Source: JAVBLD01 sp031553705
Lineage (GTDB): Bacteria > Bacteroidota > Bacteroidia > Bacteroidales > Marinifilaceae
Reading direction: 5' to 3'
DNA length: 21,085 nt
Assembly: GCA_031553705.1 (NCBI GenBank)
Contig: JAVBLD010000050.1
Coordinates: forward strand, 1 to 21,085
The position numbers and the translations under genes were made by a program. Positions 5,974-15,107 of this stretch are shown here, one piece after another. The stretch's first letter is position 1; every line of letters begins with the position of its first letter. Below the pieces are notes generated by a model. The model had not been told where the DNA came from, made no database searches, and saw only the letters and a list, made by a program, of their open reading frames with translations.

Positions 5974-6384
5974 CTAGTATAATTCAGCATAAAAAAATTC
6001 ATATCCATTTACTTCCGAAGCTAGGTATTCTATAATCTCCTCGCTCGTAGGGTTAAAGGATTGATCAAGTATTATTTCTTCCTGTTTGGCAGCATCCTGC
6101 GTCTGCACAATCTGATCTCCTTGCTTTAATAACATCTTACTATCGTCCACTAAAAGAGGGAAAACCAATTGTACGATCAGCAAGGACATCAGGAAAATAC
6201 CAACCAATCCGATATAAGGCTTTATAATTTGCAGAAAACCGATTCTCTTGGCCTTCTGCAGTTTATCAATCCTGTTTATCATTTTGTCATCGAAAGCCTC
6301 AAAGTAGCCTTCGGGAACTGTAAACGGATTCTTCTTCTCATATTTATTATCAAAACTATCCATCATTTTCTCATTTTCTATCAT
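5974..6384 (-). CDS. Probable membrane-anchored anti-sigma factor
   Basis: From the ATG at 6384 this is a 136-residue protein. An N-terminal cytoplasmic segment of ~55 residues includes NPFTVPEGYFEAFDDKM, common in Bacteroidota proteins encoded after ECF sigma genes. One membrane helix follows (IGLVGIFLMSLLIVQLVFPLL), then a ~55-residue acidic periplasmic tail. There is no zinc-binding HxxxCxxC motif, so it is not a classical ZAS anti-sigma factor; the role rests on context and topology. The frame is open to an ATG at 6447 that overlaps the sigma stop by 14 bp, which would couple translation, but the added residues look unlike the family. A start at the Met before DSFDNKYEKK is also possible. 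Confidence 0.75.
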   Translation of the reverse strand: MIENEKMMDSFDNKYEKKNPFTVPEGYFEAFDDKMINRIDKLQKAKRIGFLQIIKPYIGLVGIFLMSLLIVQLVFPLLVDDSKMLLKQGDQIVQTQDAAKQEEIILDQSFNPTSEEIIEYLASEVNGYEFFYAELY

Positions 6385-6433
6385 TGCACTTATCAACTTA
6401 TTACAAAATGAAAATACCTGCTTCCAATAGAAT

Positions 6434-6994
6434 TTAAAAACTACCATCTACTATCTTCATACATTCTTCAATCTTTTTGACTGCATTGTGATAGGTGGCT
6501 TTCAAAGTTCCTACCGCAACATTCAATATTTCCGCAATTTCTTCGTATGTCATATCATCAAAATATTTCATATTAAAAATCAACCGTTGCCGTTCCGATA
6601 ACATCAGAATAGCTTTTTGCAGCTCTTTTTGTATTTTATCGCCACTAAAATAAGAATCGCATTCCAAGGTATTTTCCAACATCTGAGTGATTTCTGTGGC
6701 ATTACCGTATACCTTCCGGCGTTTTTCATATAAAAAATTAATCGACTCATTGGTTGCGATACGATACATCCACGTATATAATTTCGCTTCGTATCTAAAC
6801 TCCTTCAACCCTTGCCACACCTTTATAAAGACATTTTGAAGAATATCATCACTATCTTCGTGATTCAACACGATTTTTCGTACATGCCAATAAAGCCTCT
6901 CTTTATATTTATCGACAAGCAAGCTAAAAGCCTCCTGCTCCCTGTTCTGGGAGTGAAACAACACGATTATATCTTCATCGTTATCAATATTCAT
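6434..6994 (-). CDS. ECF-family RNA polymerase sigma factor
   Basis: This 186-residue protein has the sigma-70 region 2 (residues ~22-90: AFSLLVDKYKERLYWHVRKI, DSDDILQNVFIKVWQGL, YTWMYRIATNESINFL) and region 4 (residues ~120-180: LSERQRLIFNMKYFDDM, then YEEIAEILNVAVGTLKATYH, the helix-turn-helix). Region 3 is absent, as in ECF sigmas. It heads an operon with a membrane anti-sigma and a Spy-like periplasmic protein, which suggests response to envelope stress. I found no convincing housekeeping promoter upstream, which fits possible autoregulation. A GTCTA-N6-TAGAC palindrome at 7028-7043, 34 bp before the ATG, is a possible regulatory site. Confidence 0.93.
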   Translation of the reverse strand: MNIDNDEDIIVLFHSQNREQEAFSLLVDKYKERLYWHVRKIVLNHEDSDDILQNVFIKVWQGLKEFRYEAKLYTWMYRIATNESINFLYEKRRKVYGNATEITQMLENTLECDSYFSGDKIQKELQKAILMLSERQRLIFNMKYFDDMTYEEIAEILNVAVGTLKATYHNAVKKIEECMKIVDGSF

Positions 6995-7027
6995 AAGGTC
7001 CTCTTAATGATACAACAACTTTAAAGC

Positions 7028-7043
7028 GTCTAAGTAAGTAGAC
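7028..7043. promoter_or_regulatory. GTCTA-N6-TAGAC palindrome upstream of the ECF sigma gene
   Basis: GTCTA (7028-7032) and TAGAC (7039-7043) form a 5-bp inverted repeat, 34 bp before the sigma start. A similar palindrome with a 7-nt centre lies upstream of the msrBA gene (19553-19569). It could be an operator or overlap an ECF-type promoter; short enough to be chance. Confidence 0.25.
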
Positions 7044-7153
7044 AATTTTACTACACGAAGGTTTATTTAAACGTATTCACTTTTTTATCCTATCCTACTA
7101 AATATGCATATAAAGGTAAAATGAAGACCCTGTACTTTACATAATTCAAATCT

Positions 7154-8158
7154 TTACTTAAATAAGGCAGAAAAAGTTTTCTTTCTGCGAAAATAATAAT
7201 CGTATATGATACTTCCCCGATAAATACAACTATCTCTTTTACAACCATTTCTACTGTTTCCGTAATGCTTTTTCATTTTTCCAAAAGCATTGTAAGCAGC
7301 TACCACTTTTTTTGCATTGATAAACTCTCCCTTCAATATGAAAAAAAGAATCGCGATAAAATCCAAAACACGACGAACGTACATTACCTTTCTTAACTGG
7401 CATTGATCAAGGTTTTTATATAGCGTCAACAGATTATTCCTATAGTTCAGAAACAGCTTCTGAGGATGGTTCATCGGTAATGATCCTCCACCAAGATGAT
7501 ACACTATTGATTCGGGATTCACCTTTAACGAATAACCGAGATTCCGGATCCTCCAGCACAGGTCGATCTCTTCCATGTGGGCAAAAAAATGTTCGTCCAG
7601 TCCTCCTGCCTGCAGATACACCGCTTTTCTGATACATAATGCAGCTCCGCTACACCAAAATACCTCTACCATATCGTCATATTGTCCGGTATCCTCTTCA
7701 GTCATATCCAAAATACGTCCCCGACAAAAAGGAAACCCCAATTTGTCGATGAAACCACCGCAAGCGCCGGCATACTCGAATCGTTTTTTATCCCGGTAAG
7801 CCTTTATTTTAGGTTGTACTGCCGCCACCGCAGGATCGCCGTCCAAAACCCGGATCAACGGCTCCAACCATCCCTCCACGACTTCTACATCACTATTTAG
7901 AAGTAAAACATACTCGGCATCTGTTTTTTCTATCGCCCGGTTATATCCCCCTGCAAAACCATAATTTTGTTCCAATCGGATTACTTCCACTCCGGGAAAT
8001 TCTTTTGCTAAAATCTCCAAAGAAATATCGGTTGATGCATTATCGGCAACAATCACCCGACTCCAATCGTAATTCGTATACCTCACAACCGAAGGTAGAA
8101 ATTCTCCAAGTAGCCGTTCTCCATTCCAATTTAATATAATCACCGCGACTTTTACCAT
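7154..8158 (-). CDS. Family 2 glycosyltransferase
   Basis: This 334-residue GT2 enzyme transfers a sugar from a nucleotide-sugar donor to an envelope glycan; donor and acceptor are not readable from the sequence. The N-terminus VAVIILNWNGERLL is the nucleotide-binding strand-loop. ADNAS (38-42) and LLLNSDVEV (85-93, the DxD-type metal site) follow. EEIDLCWR at 196-203 is the usual ED-type catalytic region of rhamnosyltransferase-like members. A hydrophobic segment near the C-terminus (DFIAILFFILKG) suggests membrane association. It follows the LpxL gene by 64 bp on the same strand, so lipid A core or O-antigen glycan assembly is plausible. I see no terminator between the two, and none before the ECF operon. 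Confidence 0.93.
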   Translation of the reverse strand: MVKVAVIILNWNGERLLGEFLPSVVRYTNYDWSRVIVADNASTDISLEILAKEFPGVEVIRLEQNYGFAGGYNRAIEKTDAEYVLLLNSDVEVVEGWLEPLIRVLDGDPAVAAVQPKIKAYRDKKRFEYAGACGGFIDKLGFPFCRGRILDMTEEDTGQYDDMVEVFWCSGAALCIRKAVYLQAGGLDEHFFAHMEEIDLCWRIRNLGYSLKVNPESIVYHLGGGSLPMNHPQKLFLNYRNNLLTLYKNLDQCQLRKVMYVRRVLDFIAILFFILKGEFINAKKVVAAYNAFGKMKKHYGNSRNGCKRDSCIYRGSIIYDYYFRRKKTFSALFK

Positions 8159-8222
8159 CTATATCACATTTAGATCTGTATATATTAAAAAAGGTTCAAA
8201 ACATTATCATTTATTTTATCTC

Positions 8223-9107
8223 CTATTCTGTCTTAACATTTTCCCTTTTATGTTTCCATCGCCGGTGCGACCATAACCATAATTCAGGGGCCTCTCTGAT
8301 ACACTGTTCCAGCAACCGGGTATGCATTACGGTCAGTTCTCCTGGAGCCAACACGGCAGGTTCTTCACATATATCTACAAAATCGACTTCATAGTAGCCA
8401 CGGCGTACTTTTCGCATACATAAAGAGATCACCGGTAAATTAAATTTTGTTGCAATTTTTTCAGTACCCAACAAAACAGGTGTATCCTGATTCAAAAAAT
8501 CCATCCAGAAATTCAAATTATTTTCATTCGGAGTCTGATCGGCAATAAATGCCGCCAGGAATAACGTCCCTTCCCTTTTGTTGTTTATAATCAAACGCAA
8601 TATATCATTCTTTGGTACCGGAGTTGCTCCGAAACGGGATCGTATTTTGACCATCATACGATCTGTAACAGGATCATGAATCGGTTTATATAGCGGATAA
8701 AAATTGACCTGCCTTGTTGTCCATAACAAATAAGACGCCATCCACTCCCAGTTTCCGAAATGTCCGAGTACTCCAATGACACTCTTGCCTTTATCGTAAT
8801 ATCTATCCAGTATCTCCGTATTCTTAAACACACAACGGCGCTTCATCTCTTTTTCCGATATATGGATCAATTTATAAAGCTCTACAAATATATCACACAT
8901 ATTCCGATAATAACGCCTCTCGATCTTCTTTATCTCGCTCAACGTCTTTTTCGGAAAGGCATGTTTTAAATTTGCCCTTACCACCCCACGCCTGTATCGA
9001 ATAACATCATATAATAGATAATAGGACAAATCCGAAAAAAAATATAACACAGGTAAAGGCAATAAGCTCCATATCCAAATCAACCCATATAAAATATACG
9101 ATAGCAT
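8223..9107 (-). CDS. LpxL/HtrB-type lipid A acyltransferase
   Basis: This lysophospholipid/lipid A acyltransferase adds a secondary acyl chain to lipid A at the inner membrane. From the ATG at 9107 it has 294 residues, the usual family length. A hydrophobic N-terminal anchor (LSYILYGLIWIWSLLPLPV) is followed by YRRGVVRANLKHAFP and the catalytic H-x4-E motif HFGNWE at 116-121. ADQTPNENN and WMDFLNQDTPVLLGTEK match the later family blocks. A frame-open Met at 9218 would add 37 residues, but it lies upstream of the promoter at 9141-9171, so 9107 is preferred. It is first in an operon with the glycosyltransferase. Confidence 0.93.
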   Translation of the reverse strand: MLSYILYGLIWIWSLLPLPVLYFFSDLSYYLLYDVIRYRRGVVRANLKHAFPKKTLSEIKKIERRYYRNMCDIFVELYKLIHISEKEMKRRCVFKNTEILDRYYDKGKSVIGVLGHFGNWEWMASYLLWTTRQVNFYPLYKPIHDPVTDRMMVKIRSRFGATPVPKNDILRLIINNKREGTLFLAAFIADQTPNENNLNFWMDFLNQDTPVLLGTEKIATKFNLPVISLCMRKVRRGYYEVDFVDICEEPAVLAPGELTVMHTRLLEQCIREAPELWLWSHRRWKHKRENVKTE

Positions 9108-9140
9108 AGTCAGCAATTTTGTCAGTAATCTTAGAAATGT

Positions 9141-9171
9141 CAAAGATACAGACTTCAGATTTGATATCCAA
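9141..9171 (-). promoter_or_regulatory. LpxL operon promoter
   Basis: TTG (9169-9171), 20 bp and TATCTTTG (9141-9148) on the minus strand. The start would fall near 9134, giving a ~27-nt leader before the ATG at 9107. This supports that start. The rest of the 348-bp gap to the DUF349 gene is AT-rich with no gene that I can support. Confidence 0.75.
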
Positions 9172-9381
9172 CTATACGGTGTGTTACATATAGTCCAATA
9201 AGATCCCATAAAAAACAAAAAGGAGAATGAAAAATGGAAGGAAATAAATATAATCGAAAGTCCAAAAACAAAGATATCAATACATTAATTTTCAAATCAT
9301 TAATATTATAAATCATAATATAATAAGAGACTCTACCTCCAGTTATCTGCCATTTATTTTTCACTTTTTTACCTTATTTTA

Positions 9382-9412
9382 TTGCCTTTCTCATATTAAT
9401 TAACTATTTTCG
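9382..9412 (+). promoter_or_regulatory. DUF349 gene promoter
   Basis: TTG (9382-9384), 20 bp and TATTTTCG (9405-9412), one mismatch from TAnnTTTG. Transcription would start ~37 nt before the ATG at 9456. Confidence 0.55.
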
Positions 9413-9455
9413 TGAGCTAGATGCAATAAGAAATATTAACTACTTCGGACAGATT

Positions 9456-11303
9456 ATGGAGCAAGAAAACACATTCAAACCAGAAGAAAACAGTATTCCT
9501 GAAATCTCATCAAATGAAGGGGTTACAGAAACATCACCATCAGTAGCGGCTGCCGAGGATGTTAAAGTTGAAAAGAAAGAAATTCCTTATATTGATTTTT
9601 CGCTACTTGATACGGAAGAGATTATCCGTCAAGCGCAAAGATTGATTGACGAATATCCGGTAAATATGCTCAAAGACACTATTGAGGGGTTGCCTGAAAT
9701 ATTTGAGCTGCAGTACAAAAACGAACTCGAGAAATCTCTCAGCGCTTTTGTCGAAGCCGGACATAAGGCCGAAGAATTTGAATATAAACTGGATTCGAAA
9801 GAGCGTTTTTATAATATATACAGAGGTTATAAAGAGAAAAAAATCTCTGCAAATAAAAAAATTGAAGTCGAACGGGAACAAAACCTGAAAATCAAACTAC
9901 AGATTATTGAAGAACTGAAGGAGTTGATACAAAAGGAAGAGGCACTAAATAAGACATTTCAGGAGTTCAATGAACTGCAGGAACGCTGGCGGAACACTGG
10001 CATGGTACCGCAACAACAATTGAACGGACTGCTTGAAACGTATCATTTACATGTCGAGAATTTCTACAGTTATATCAAAATAAACAAAGAGTTACGGGAT
10101 CTCGACCTAAAACGTAATATGGATGCTAAAGAGCTCCTGTGCATAGAAGCAGAGAAACTGGTTGAAGATAACAACATTGCCGAATCATTCAAAAAGCTAC
10201 AGTCATTGCATCTACTCTGGAAAGAGATCGGGCCGATTCCAAAGGAACAAAAAGAGCCTATGTGGGAACGTTTTAAAGCGGCAACAGACAAAATCAACAG
10301 TAAGCACCACCAGTTCTTCGAATCTTTGAAAAAAGAGCAGGAAGATAATCTGTTCGTGAAAGAGGAAATCTGTACAAAAGCAGCTGCAATGGCAGCTGCC
10401 GAATATAACAGCATAGGAGAATGGAATAACGCGACCAAAACGGTTATCGGTTTACAGGAAGAGTGGAGGCACTCCGGAACAATTCCACAAAAAGAACGAA
10501 ACAGAATCTATAAAAAATTCAGATCTGCTTGTGATGCCTTTTTTGATAAAAAGAGAGAATATTACCAAAAATTACAGGGGGAACAAGACCGTAATCTGGA
10601 GTTAAAAACGGCGCTTTGCGAAAAAGTAGAGGCTCTTAAAGATAGTACCGACTGGAAAACCACGACGGATAAAATTATTTTCTACCAGAAAGAGTGGAAA
10701 AAGATTGGCCCGGCGCCCAAAAAATACTCCAATAGAGTATGGATGCGCTTCAGAGCTGCTTGTGATACGTTTTTTAAAAACAAATCCGAATTCTTTAAGA
10801 GCATTGACTCAGAACAGGAAAAAAACTTAGAGCGAAAAAAGGCTTTGATTGAAGAAGCAAAACAATTCACTCTCTCCGAAGATAACGAAGAAAACATCAA
10901 TAAGCTAAAAGACCTTCAGGCGCGATGGGCCGAAATCGGATTTGTCCCGCTGAAAGTTAAAGACAGTATCCAGGAAGAGTTCAGAAATATTATTAATGGC
11001 TACTTCGACCAATTGAATCTGGATGAATTTGATAAAAACTTAGAAAGATACAGGGCTAAAATCAATACGTTTGATGTCGGAGAAAATAAAGAATATAAAA
11101 TTATCAACGAGCGGGAAAAATTAGTTGCTAAAATCCGTCAGTTGGAAACTGATATTCATGTCTGGGAGAACAATATCGGTTTTTTTGCCAAGTCGAGAAA
11201 GTCAGAAAGCCTGATAAAAGAACTCAACATTAAAATAGACAAAGCCAAAGAACGATTGGCACTGTTGGTTGAAAAATTAAAAGCCATTGACAATATGATA
11301 TAA
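9456..11303 (+). CDS. DUF349 repeat protein
   Basis: This 615-residue, highly charged helical protein starts with an acidic low-complexity region (1-45). It then carries five DUF349-type repeats at about 137-210, 211-290, 291-372, 373-450 and 451-530. Each has the core W-(R/K/A)-x-x-G-x-x-P: LQERWRNTGMVP, LLWKEIGPIP, LQEEWRHSGTIP, YQKEWKKIGPAP, LQARWAEIGFVP. A C-terminal coiled-coil follows (YKIINEREKLVAKIRQL onward). No signal peptide or membrane segment is seen, so it is cytoplasmic. DUF349 proteins are core in Bacteroidota but poorly characterised; a nucleic-acid or ribosome-linked role has been suggested for relatives, and I do not assign one. Single-gene unit with its own promoter, closed by the terminator at 11325-11367. 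Confidence 0.93.
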   Translation: MEQENTFKPEENSIPEISSNEGVTETSPSVAAAEDVKVEKKEIPYIDFSLLDTEEIIRQAQRLIDEYPVNMLKDTIEGLPEIFELQYKNELEKSLSAFVEAGHKAEEFEYKLDSKERFYNIYRGYKEKKISANKKIEVEREQNLKIKLQIIEELKELIQKEEALNKTFQEFNELQERWRNTGMVPQQQLNGLLETYHLHVENFYSYIKINKELRDLDLKRNMDAKELLCIEAEKLVEDNNIAESFKKLQSLHLLWKEIGPIPKEQKEPMWERFKAATDKINSKHHQFFESLKKEQEDNLFVKEEICTKAAAMAAAEYNSIGEWNNATKTVIGLQEEWRHSGTIPQKERNRIYKKFRSACDAFFDKKREYYQKLQGEQDRNLELKTALCEKVEALKDSTDWKTTTDKIIFYQKEWKKIGPAPKKYSNRVWMRFRAACDTFFKNKSEFFKSIDSEQEKNLERKKALIEEAKQFTLSEDNEENINKLKDLQARWAEIGFVPLKVKDSIQEEFRNIINGYFDQLNLDEFDKNLERYRAKINTFDVGENKEYKIINEREKLVAKIRQLETDIHVWENNIGFFAKSRKSESLIKELNIKIDKAKERLALLVEKLKAIDNMI

Positions 11304-11324
11304 TCAATGATTCTTAAAATATAG

Positions 11325-11367
11325 AAGAGATTGCCCGATTCAAGTAAAAAGCAATCTCTTTTTTTTA
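11325..11367 (+). terminator. Terminator of the DUF349 gene
   Basis: AGAGATTGC (11326-11334) pairs with GCAATCTCT (11351-11359), plus an A-T pair outside, followed by a run of eight Ts. It begins 22 bp after the DUF349 stop. Confidence 0.9.
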
Positions 11368-11375
11368 TTTTTTAA

Positions 11376-11407
11376 TTGTGTTATCCCATCTTATTTTTTT
11401 ACCTTTG
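11376..11407 (+). promoter_or_regulatory. pyrG-yidC promoter
   Basis: TACCTTTG (11400-11407) is a perfect -7 element. TTG at 11376-11378 lies 21 bp upstream, slightly long. The start near 11414 gives a ~26-nt leader to the GTG at 11440 and makes in-frame start codons at or before 11413 unlikely. Confidence 0.65.
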
Positions 11408-11439
11408 GCACTTTGATTAAATTCTTAAATGTAATAATT

Positions 11440-13035
11440 GTGTCAACAAAATATGTGTTCGTTACCGGAGGAGTTGCTTCCTCTTTAGGAAAAGGTATTA
11501 TATCCTCTTCCCTTGCAAAGCTTCTTCAATCAAGAGGATATAAGGTAGCAAATCAAAAATTGGATCCATATATCAATATTGATCCGGGGACGCTGAATCC
11601 TTATGAGCACGGGGAGTGCTATGTTACGGATGATGGCGCAGAAACCGATCTGGATCTGGGGCATTATGAAAGGTTCACCGGATGTCCGACATCACAGATC
11701 AATAACATCACCACCGGACGCATCTATCAGAATGTGATTAACAAAGAAAGACGTGGTGATTATTTAGGCAAAACGGTTCAGATCGTACCGCATATTACCG
11801 ATGAAATCAAACGGAATATTAAGCTGTTAAGTAATCAGGGAAATTACGATGTAGTGATTATAGAAATCGGCGGTACGGTAGGTGATATAGAATCCCTGCC
11901 TTTTATTGAGGCTGTACGTCAGTTAAGATGGGAATTGGGAGAAAAATCGGTATTGATCCATTTGACACTAGTACCATACCTTTCCGCTTCGGGAGAACTA
12001 AAAACCAAGCCGACACAACACTCCGTAAAATCCCTGTTGGAAATCGGAGTCCAGCCGGATGTGCTGGTATTACGTACCGAACATGAATTAAGCCAGGAGC
12101 TCAGAAGGAAAGTAGCCCTGTTTTGCAACGTTGCACCTAAAGCCGTTATACAATCGATAGATGTATCTACGATATATGAAGTGCCGGTCAAAATGAGAGA
12201 GGAAAAACTGGACGAAATTGTGCTGGAACAACTAGGATTACCATTACATAGCGAACCCGATCTGGATGCATGGAAAAAATTTCTTTATAAATTAGAAAAC
12301 TACCAACATGAAATTAAAATCGGCCTGATCGGGAAGTATGTGGAACTGCACGACGCTTACAAATCTATTGTTGAAGCATTTATTCATGCCGGTGCAGTAA
12401 ATGACTGTAAAGTTAACATCCAGTGGATTCATAGCGAGGAATTGGATGCCAAAAACGTAGAAACCAAATTAAAAGACCTGCATGGCATTCTGGTTGCTCC
12501 AGGGTTTGGCCCAAGAGGAATTGAAGGAAAAATTGCCGCCATCGAATATGCCCGTACAAACAACATCCCATTCTTTGGTATCTGCTTGGGGATGCAAATG
12601 GCGGTGATAGAATTTGCCCGTAATGTCCTGAAATGGGAAAACGCCGATTCAACCGAAATGTCTGCAAAAGCAAAATATCCGGTTATCGACTTGATGGAAA
12701 ATCAGCTCAAAATCACAGAAAAAGGAGGCACGATGCGTTTGGGTGCTTACAAATGTGAATTGCAGGAAGGATCAAAAGCTTACGAAGCTTACGGTCAAAA
12801 GCTTATTGACGAACGGCATCGTCACCGTTATGAATTTAACGGAAAATACCGGGAAGCTTTCTCAAAAGCCGGAATGGTTACTACCGGTATCAATCCCGAA
12901 ACCGGTTTAACGGAGATTGTAGAGATTCCTACTCACAAATGGTTTGTCGGCACTCAATTTCATCCGGAATACAAAAGTACGGTCGTACATCCGCATCCAT
13001 TATTTGTCGCTTTTATAAAAGCTTGTTTATCATAG
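11440..13035 (+). CDS. pyrG: CTP synthase
   Basis: CTP synthase makes CTP from UTP, ATP and glutamine in the cytoplasm. From the GTG at 11440 it has 531 residues, the family's normal size. The N-terminal synthetase domain (1-~265) starts with STKYVFVTGGVASSLGKGI, the P-loop. It contains DPYINIDPGTLNPYEHGE and EIGGTVGDIES, both conserved for nucleotide and metal binding. The C-terminal class I glutamine amidotransferase domain (~290-531) has the nucleophile C382 in GICLGMQ and the H508/E510 pair in QFHPEY. GTG is chosen because it begins the conserved N-terminus; upstream codons are non-conserved and lie at or before the predicted transcription start. yidC follows after 52 bp on the same strand, probably co-transcribed. 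Confidence 0.97.
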   Translation: MSTKYVFVTGGVASSLGKGIISSSLAKLLQSRGYKVANQKLDPYINIDPGTLNPYEHGECYVTDDGAETDLDLGHYERFTGCPTSQINNITTGRIYQNVINKERRGDYLGKTVQIVPHITDEIKRNIKLLSNQGNYDVVIIEIGGTVGDIESLPFIEAVRQLRWELGEKSVLIHLTLVPYLSASGELKTKPTQHSVKSLLEIGVQPDVLVLRTEHELSQELRRKVALFCNVAPKAVIQSIDVSTIYEVPVKMREEKLDEIVLEQLGLPLHSEPDLDAWKKFLYKLENYQHEIKIGLIGKYVELHDAYKSIVEAFIHAGAVNDCKVNIQWIHSEELDAKNVETKLKDLHGILVAPGFGPRGIEGKIAAIEYARTNNIPFFGICLGMQMAVIEFARNVLKWENADSTEMSAKAKYPVIDLMENQLKITEKGGTMRLGAYKCELQEGSKAYEAYGQKLIDERHRHRYEFNGKYREAFSKAGMVTTGINPETGLTEIVEIPTHKWFVGTQFHPEYKSTVVHPHPLFVAFIKACLS

Positions 13036-13087
13036 AACAAAATACATCAGTGCTAATAAAAATCTTAAAGTAAATAATCATTGACGA

Positions 13088-14917
13088 ATGGATAAGAATA
13101 CAATTATTGGTTTGGTTATTATTTTTTTAATACTTATAGGTTTCTCCTATTTTAACCGCCCAAGTGAAGAAAAGTTGAAAGAGATCAGAAGGCAGGATTC
13201 CATTGCAAAAGTGGAAGCACAAAAAATGGCACTTGCCGCTAAGGAGGGAGCGAAAAACGCTGAACTATCCCAACAAAATGATACCTTAAAGATACAAGAT
13301 ACTTCTTTTTCTCAAGACAGTCTTGAAAATAATATATACACACTGGAAAACGATAAGATTATCCTGCATATCAGTACCAAGGGAGGACGTATCGTGTATG
13401 TCCAATTGAAAGAGTATTATACCCACGACTCTCTTCCATTGGTTTTATGGCAGGAAGGGAAAAATAGTTTCGGGTTGAATTTTTATGCCCAGAATAAACA
13501 GGTGAACACCGAAGAGATGCTTTTCACTCCAAGCACTGCAGAAACCACCCTGTATGCTAAAGATCAACAACAGGTGTTATCTATGAGACTGATTTCAGGA
13601 GACAATAAATATATCGAATACTTATACAAACTTGATCCGAACAGCTATAAAGTAGATTTTAGTATCAATACCCATGGCATGCAGGATGTGATTGCATCCA
13701 ATTCATCTTTCCTGACCCTTTTCTGGGGTGTTGATATGCCTCAGCTTGAAAAAAGCAAAGATTTTGAAAACAGATATACCGGGCTTTATTATAAATTCCT
13801 TGACGATGATGTAGAACATACATCCGAAACCTCCGACGCGAAAGAAACATTAACGACAAAGATAAAATGGATCGCTTTTAAGCAACAATTCTTCTCTTCC
13901 GTATTGATTACCGAAGATGCATTCAGCGATGTGCTGGTATCTTCTTCTATTAATACGACCCCCAATTACCTGAAAAAGGCTTACACTGAAATTCCATTGT
14001 CTTATAGCGGACGGGCGGATGAATCTTACCAGATGAGCTTCTTCTTCGGACCAAACCTTTATCCGACTTTAAAAGAATACGGTAAAAACATTGATCTGCC
14101 CGAACTAGTAAATCTGGGCTGGAAATGGATTGCTTGGTTCAACAAATATATCGTTATTCCTATCTTTAACTTTTTAGAGAATAACACTACCCTAAATTAT
14201 GGGATTATCATTTTATTATTGACCTTGATTATTAAAATCGTACTGTTTCCGTTGACCTATAAATCCTATCTGTCTCAGGCAAAAATGAGGGTATTGAAAC
14301 CACAGATCGATGAGATCAATAAAAAAATCCCGGCAGATAAAGCGATGGAACGCCAGCAAGCAGTTATGAAACTATACAAAAAAGCCGGAGTAAACCCGAT
14401 GGGAGGTTGTCTACCGATGCTGATTCAGATGCCTATTCTGATCGCATTGTTCTACTTCTTCCCCGGAGCTATCGAGCTGCGCCAACAGAGTTTTTTATGG
14501 GCCAAAGACTTAGCGTCATACGACTCTATTGCTACACTCCCATTCACTATTCCGTTTTATGGCAACCATGTCAGTCTGTTCTGCCTACTTATGACAATTA
14601 CTAACATCGTTTATATGTGGATGAACAGTAAAAATCAACCGCAAAACGACCAGATGAAAGGGCTACAAACCATGATGTACATCATGCCGGTGATGTTTTT
14701 ATTTATCTTTAATAGCTACTCTTCCGGTTTGAGTTATTACTACTTTATCGCCACCTTGATTACTATTTTCCAGACTTGGATTATGCGGAAATTTGTAGAC
14801 GATAAAAAGCTATTAAGACAGATCGAAGAGGCGAAAGCCAAGCCAGTGAAAGTATCAAAATTTCAGAAAAGGCTGGAAGAGATGCAACGGATGCAGAAAA
14901 CACAAAAAAAGAGATAA
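13088..14917 (+). CDS. yidC: Membrane protein insertase YidC
   Basis: YidC inserts and folds inner-membrane proteins, alone or with SecYEG. The 609-residue protein has an N-terminal membrane helix (residues 5-22), a charged linker, a large periplasmic domain (~80-325) and a C-terminal insertase core. The core starts near 340 (GWKWIAWFNKYIVIPIF). It has helices at 370-390, 440-458, 495-512 and 530-562 and the family motif NPMGGCLPMLIQMP (436-449). K383 in TLIIKIVLFPLTYKSY occupies the position where other YidC proteins have the hydrophilic-groove arginine. The C-terminus is basic (KRLEEMQRMQKTQKKR), consistent with ribosome contact. Second gene of the pyrG-yidC unit, with a strong terminator 45 bp after the stop. 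Confidence 0.97.
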   Translation: MDKNTIIGLVIIFLILIGFSYFNRPSEEKLKEIRRQDSIAKVEAQKMALAAKEGAKNAELSQQNDTLKIQDTSFSQDSLENNIYTLENDKIILHISTKGGRIVYVQLKEYYTHDSLPLVLWQEGKNSFGLNFYAQNKQVNTEEMLFTPSTAETTLYAKDQQQVLSMRLISGDNKYIEYLYKLDPNSYKVDFSINTHGMQDVIASNSSFLTLFWGVDMPQLEKSKDFENRYTGLYYKFLDDDVEHTSETSDAKETLTTKIKWIAFKQQFFSSVLITEDAFSDVLVSSSINTTPNYLKKAYTEIPLSYSGRADESYQMSFFFGPNLYPTLKEYGKNIDLPELVNLGWKWIAWFNKYIVIPIFNFLENNTTLNYGIIILLLTLIIKIVLFPLTYKSYLSQAKMRVLKPQIDEINKKIPADKAMERQQAVMKLYKKAGVNPMGGCLPMLIQMPILIALFYFFPGAIELRQQSFLWAKDLASYDSIATLPFTIPFYGNHVSLFCLLMTITNIVYMWMNSKNQPQNDQMKGLQTMMYIMPVMFLFIFNSYSSGLSYYYFIATLITIFQTWIMRKFVDDKKLLRQIEEAKAKPVKVSKFQKRLEEMQRMQKTQKKR

Positions 14918-14961
14918 AATATTATGGCAGAAACCAGATTTTGCATTTAAAAAAATGGTAG

Positions 14962-14996
14962 AAAAAAGGTGTCAATCTTTCCTTGACACCTTTTTT
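14962..14996. terminator. Terminator downstream of yidC
   Basis: A perfect 14-bp stem (AAAAAAGGTGTCAA 14962-14975, TTGACACCTTTTTT 14983-14996) with a 7-nt loop. The six Ts at the end serve the plus strand, and the A-run on the other arm would allow bidirectional action. The rest of the 190-bp gap to the next gene is AT-rich; I see no good promoter match. Confidence 0.9.
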
Positions 14997-15107
14997 GTCA
15001 CTAAAATATCGATATATTTTGCTTTATTTTAAAACTTATTGTACGGTCAACTCGTTTGCATATAAAAATAAATACTTTCTGCTTTTTGACTAAAAATAAA
15101 ATCTTGT

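Noticed and set aside
9108..9364. N-terminal extension of the LpxL frame and a short frame at 9155-9364
   Set aside because: Both lie upstream of or across the LpxL promoter at 9141-9171 and add no family sequence.
10070..10438. Minus-strand frame of 122 codons opposite the DUF349 gene
   Set aside because: Antisense shadow of a charged repeat protein; Ser/Phe/Leu-rich as expected from that.
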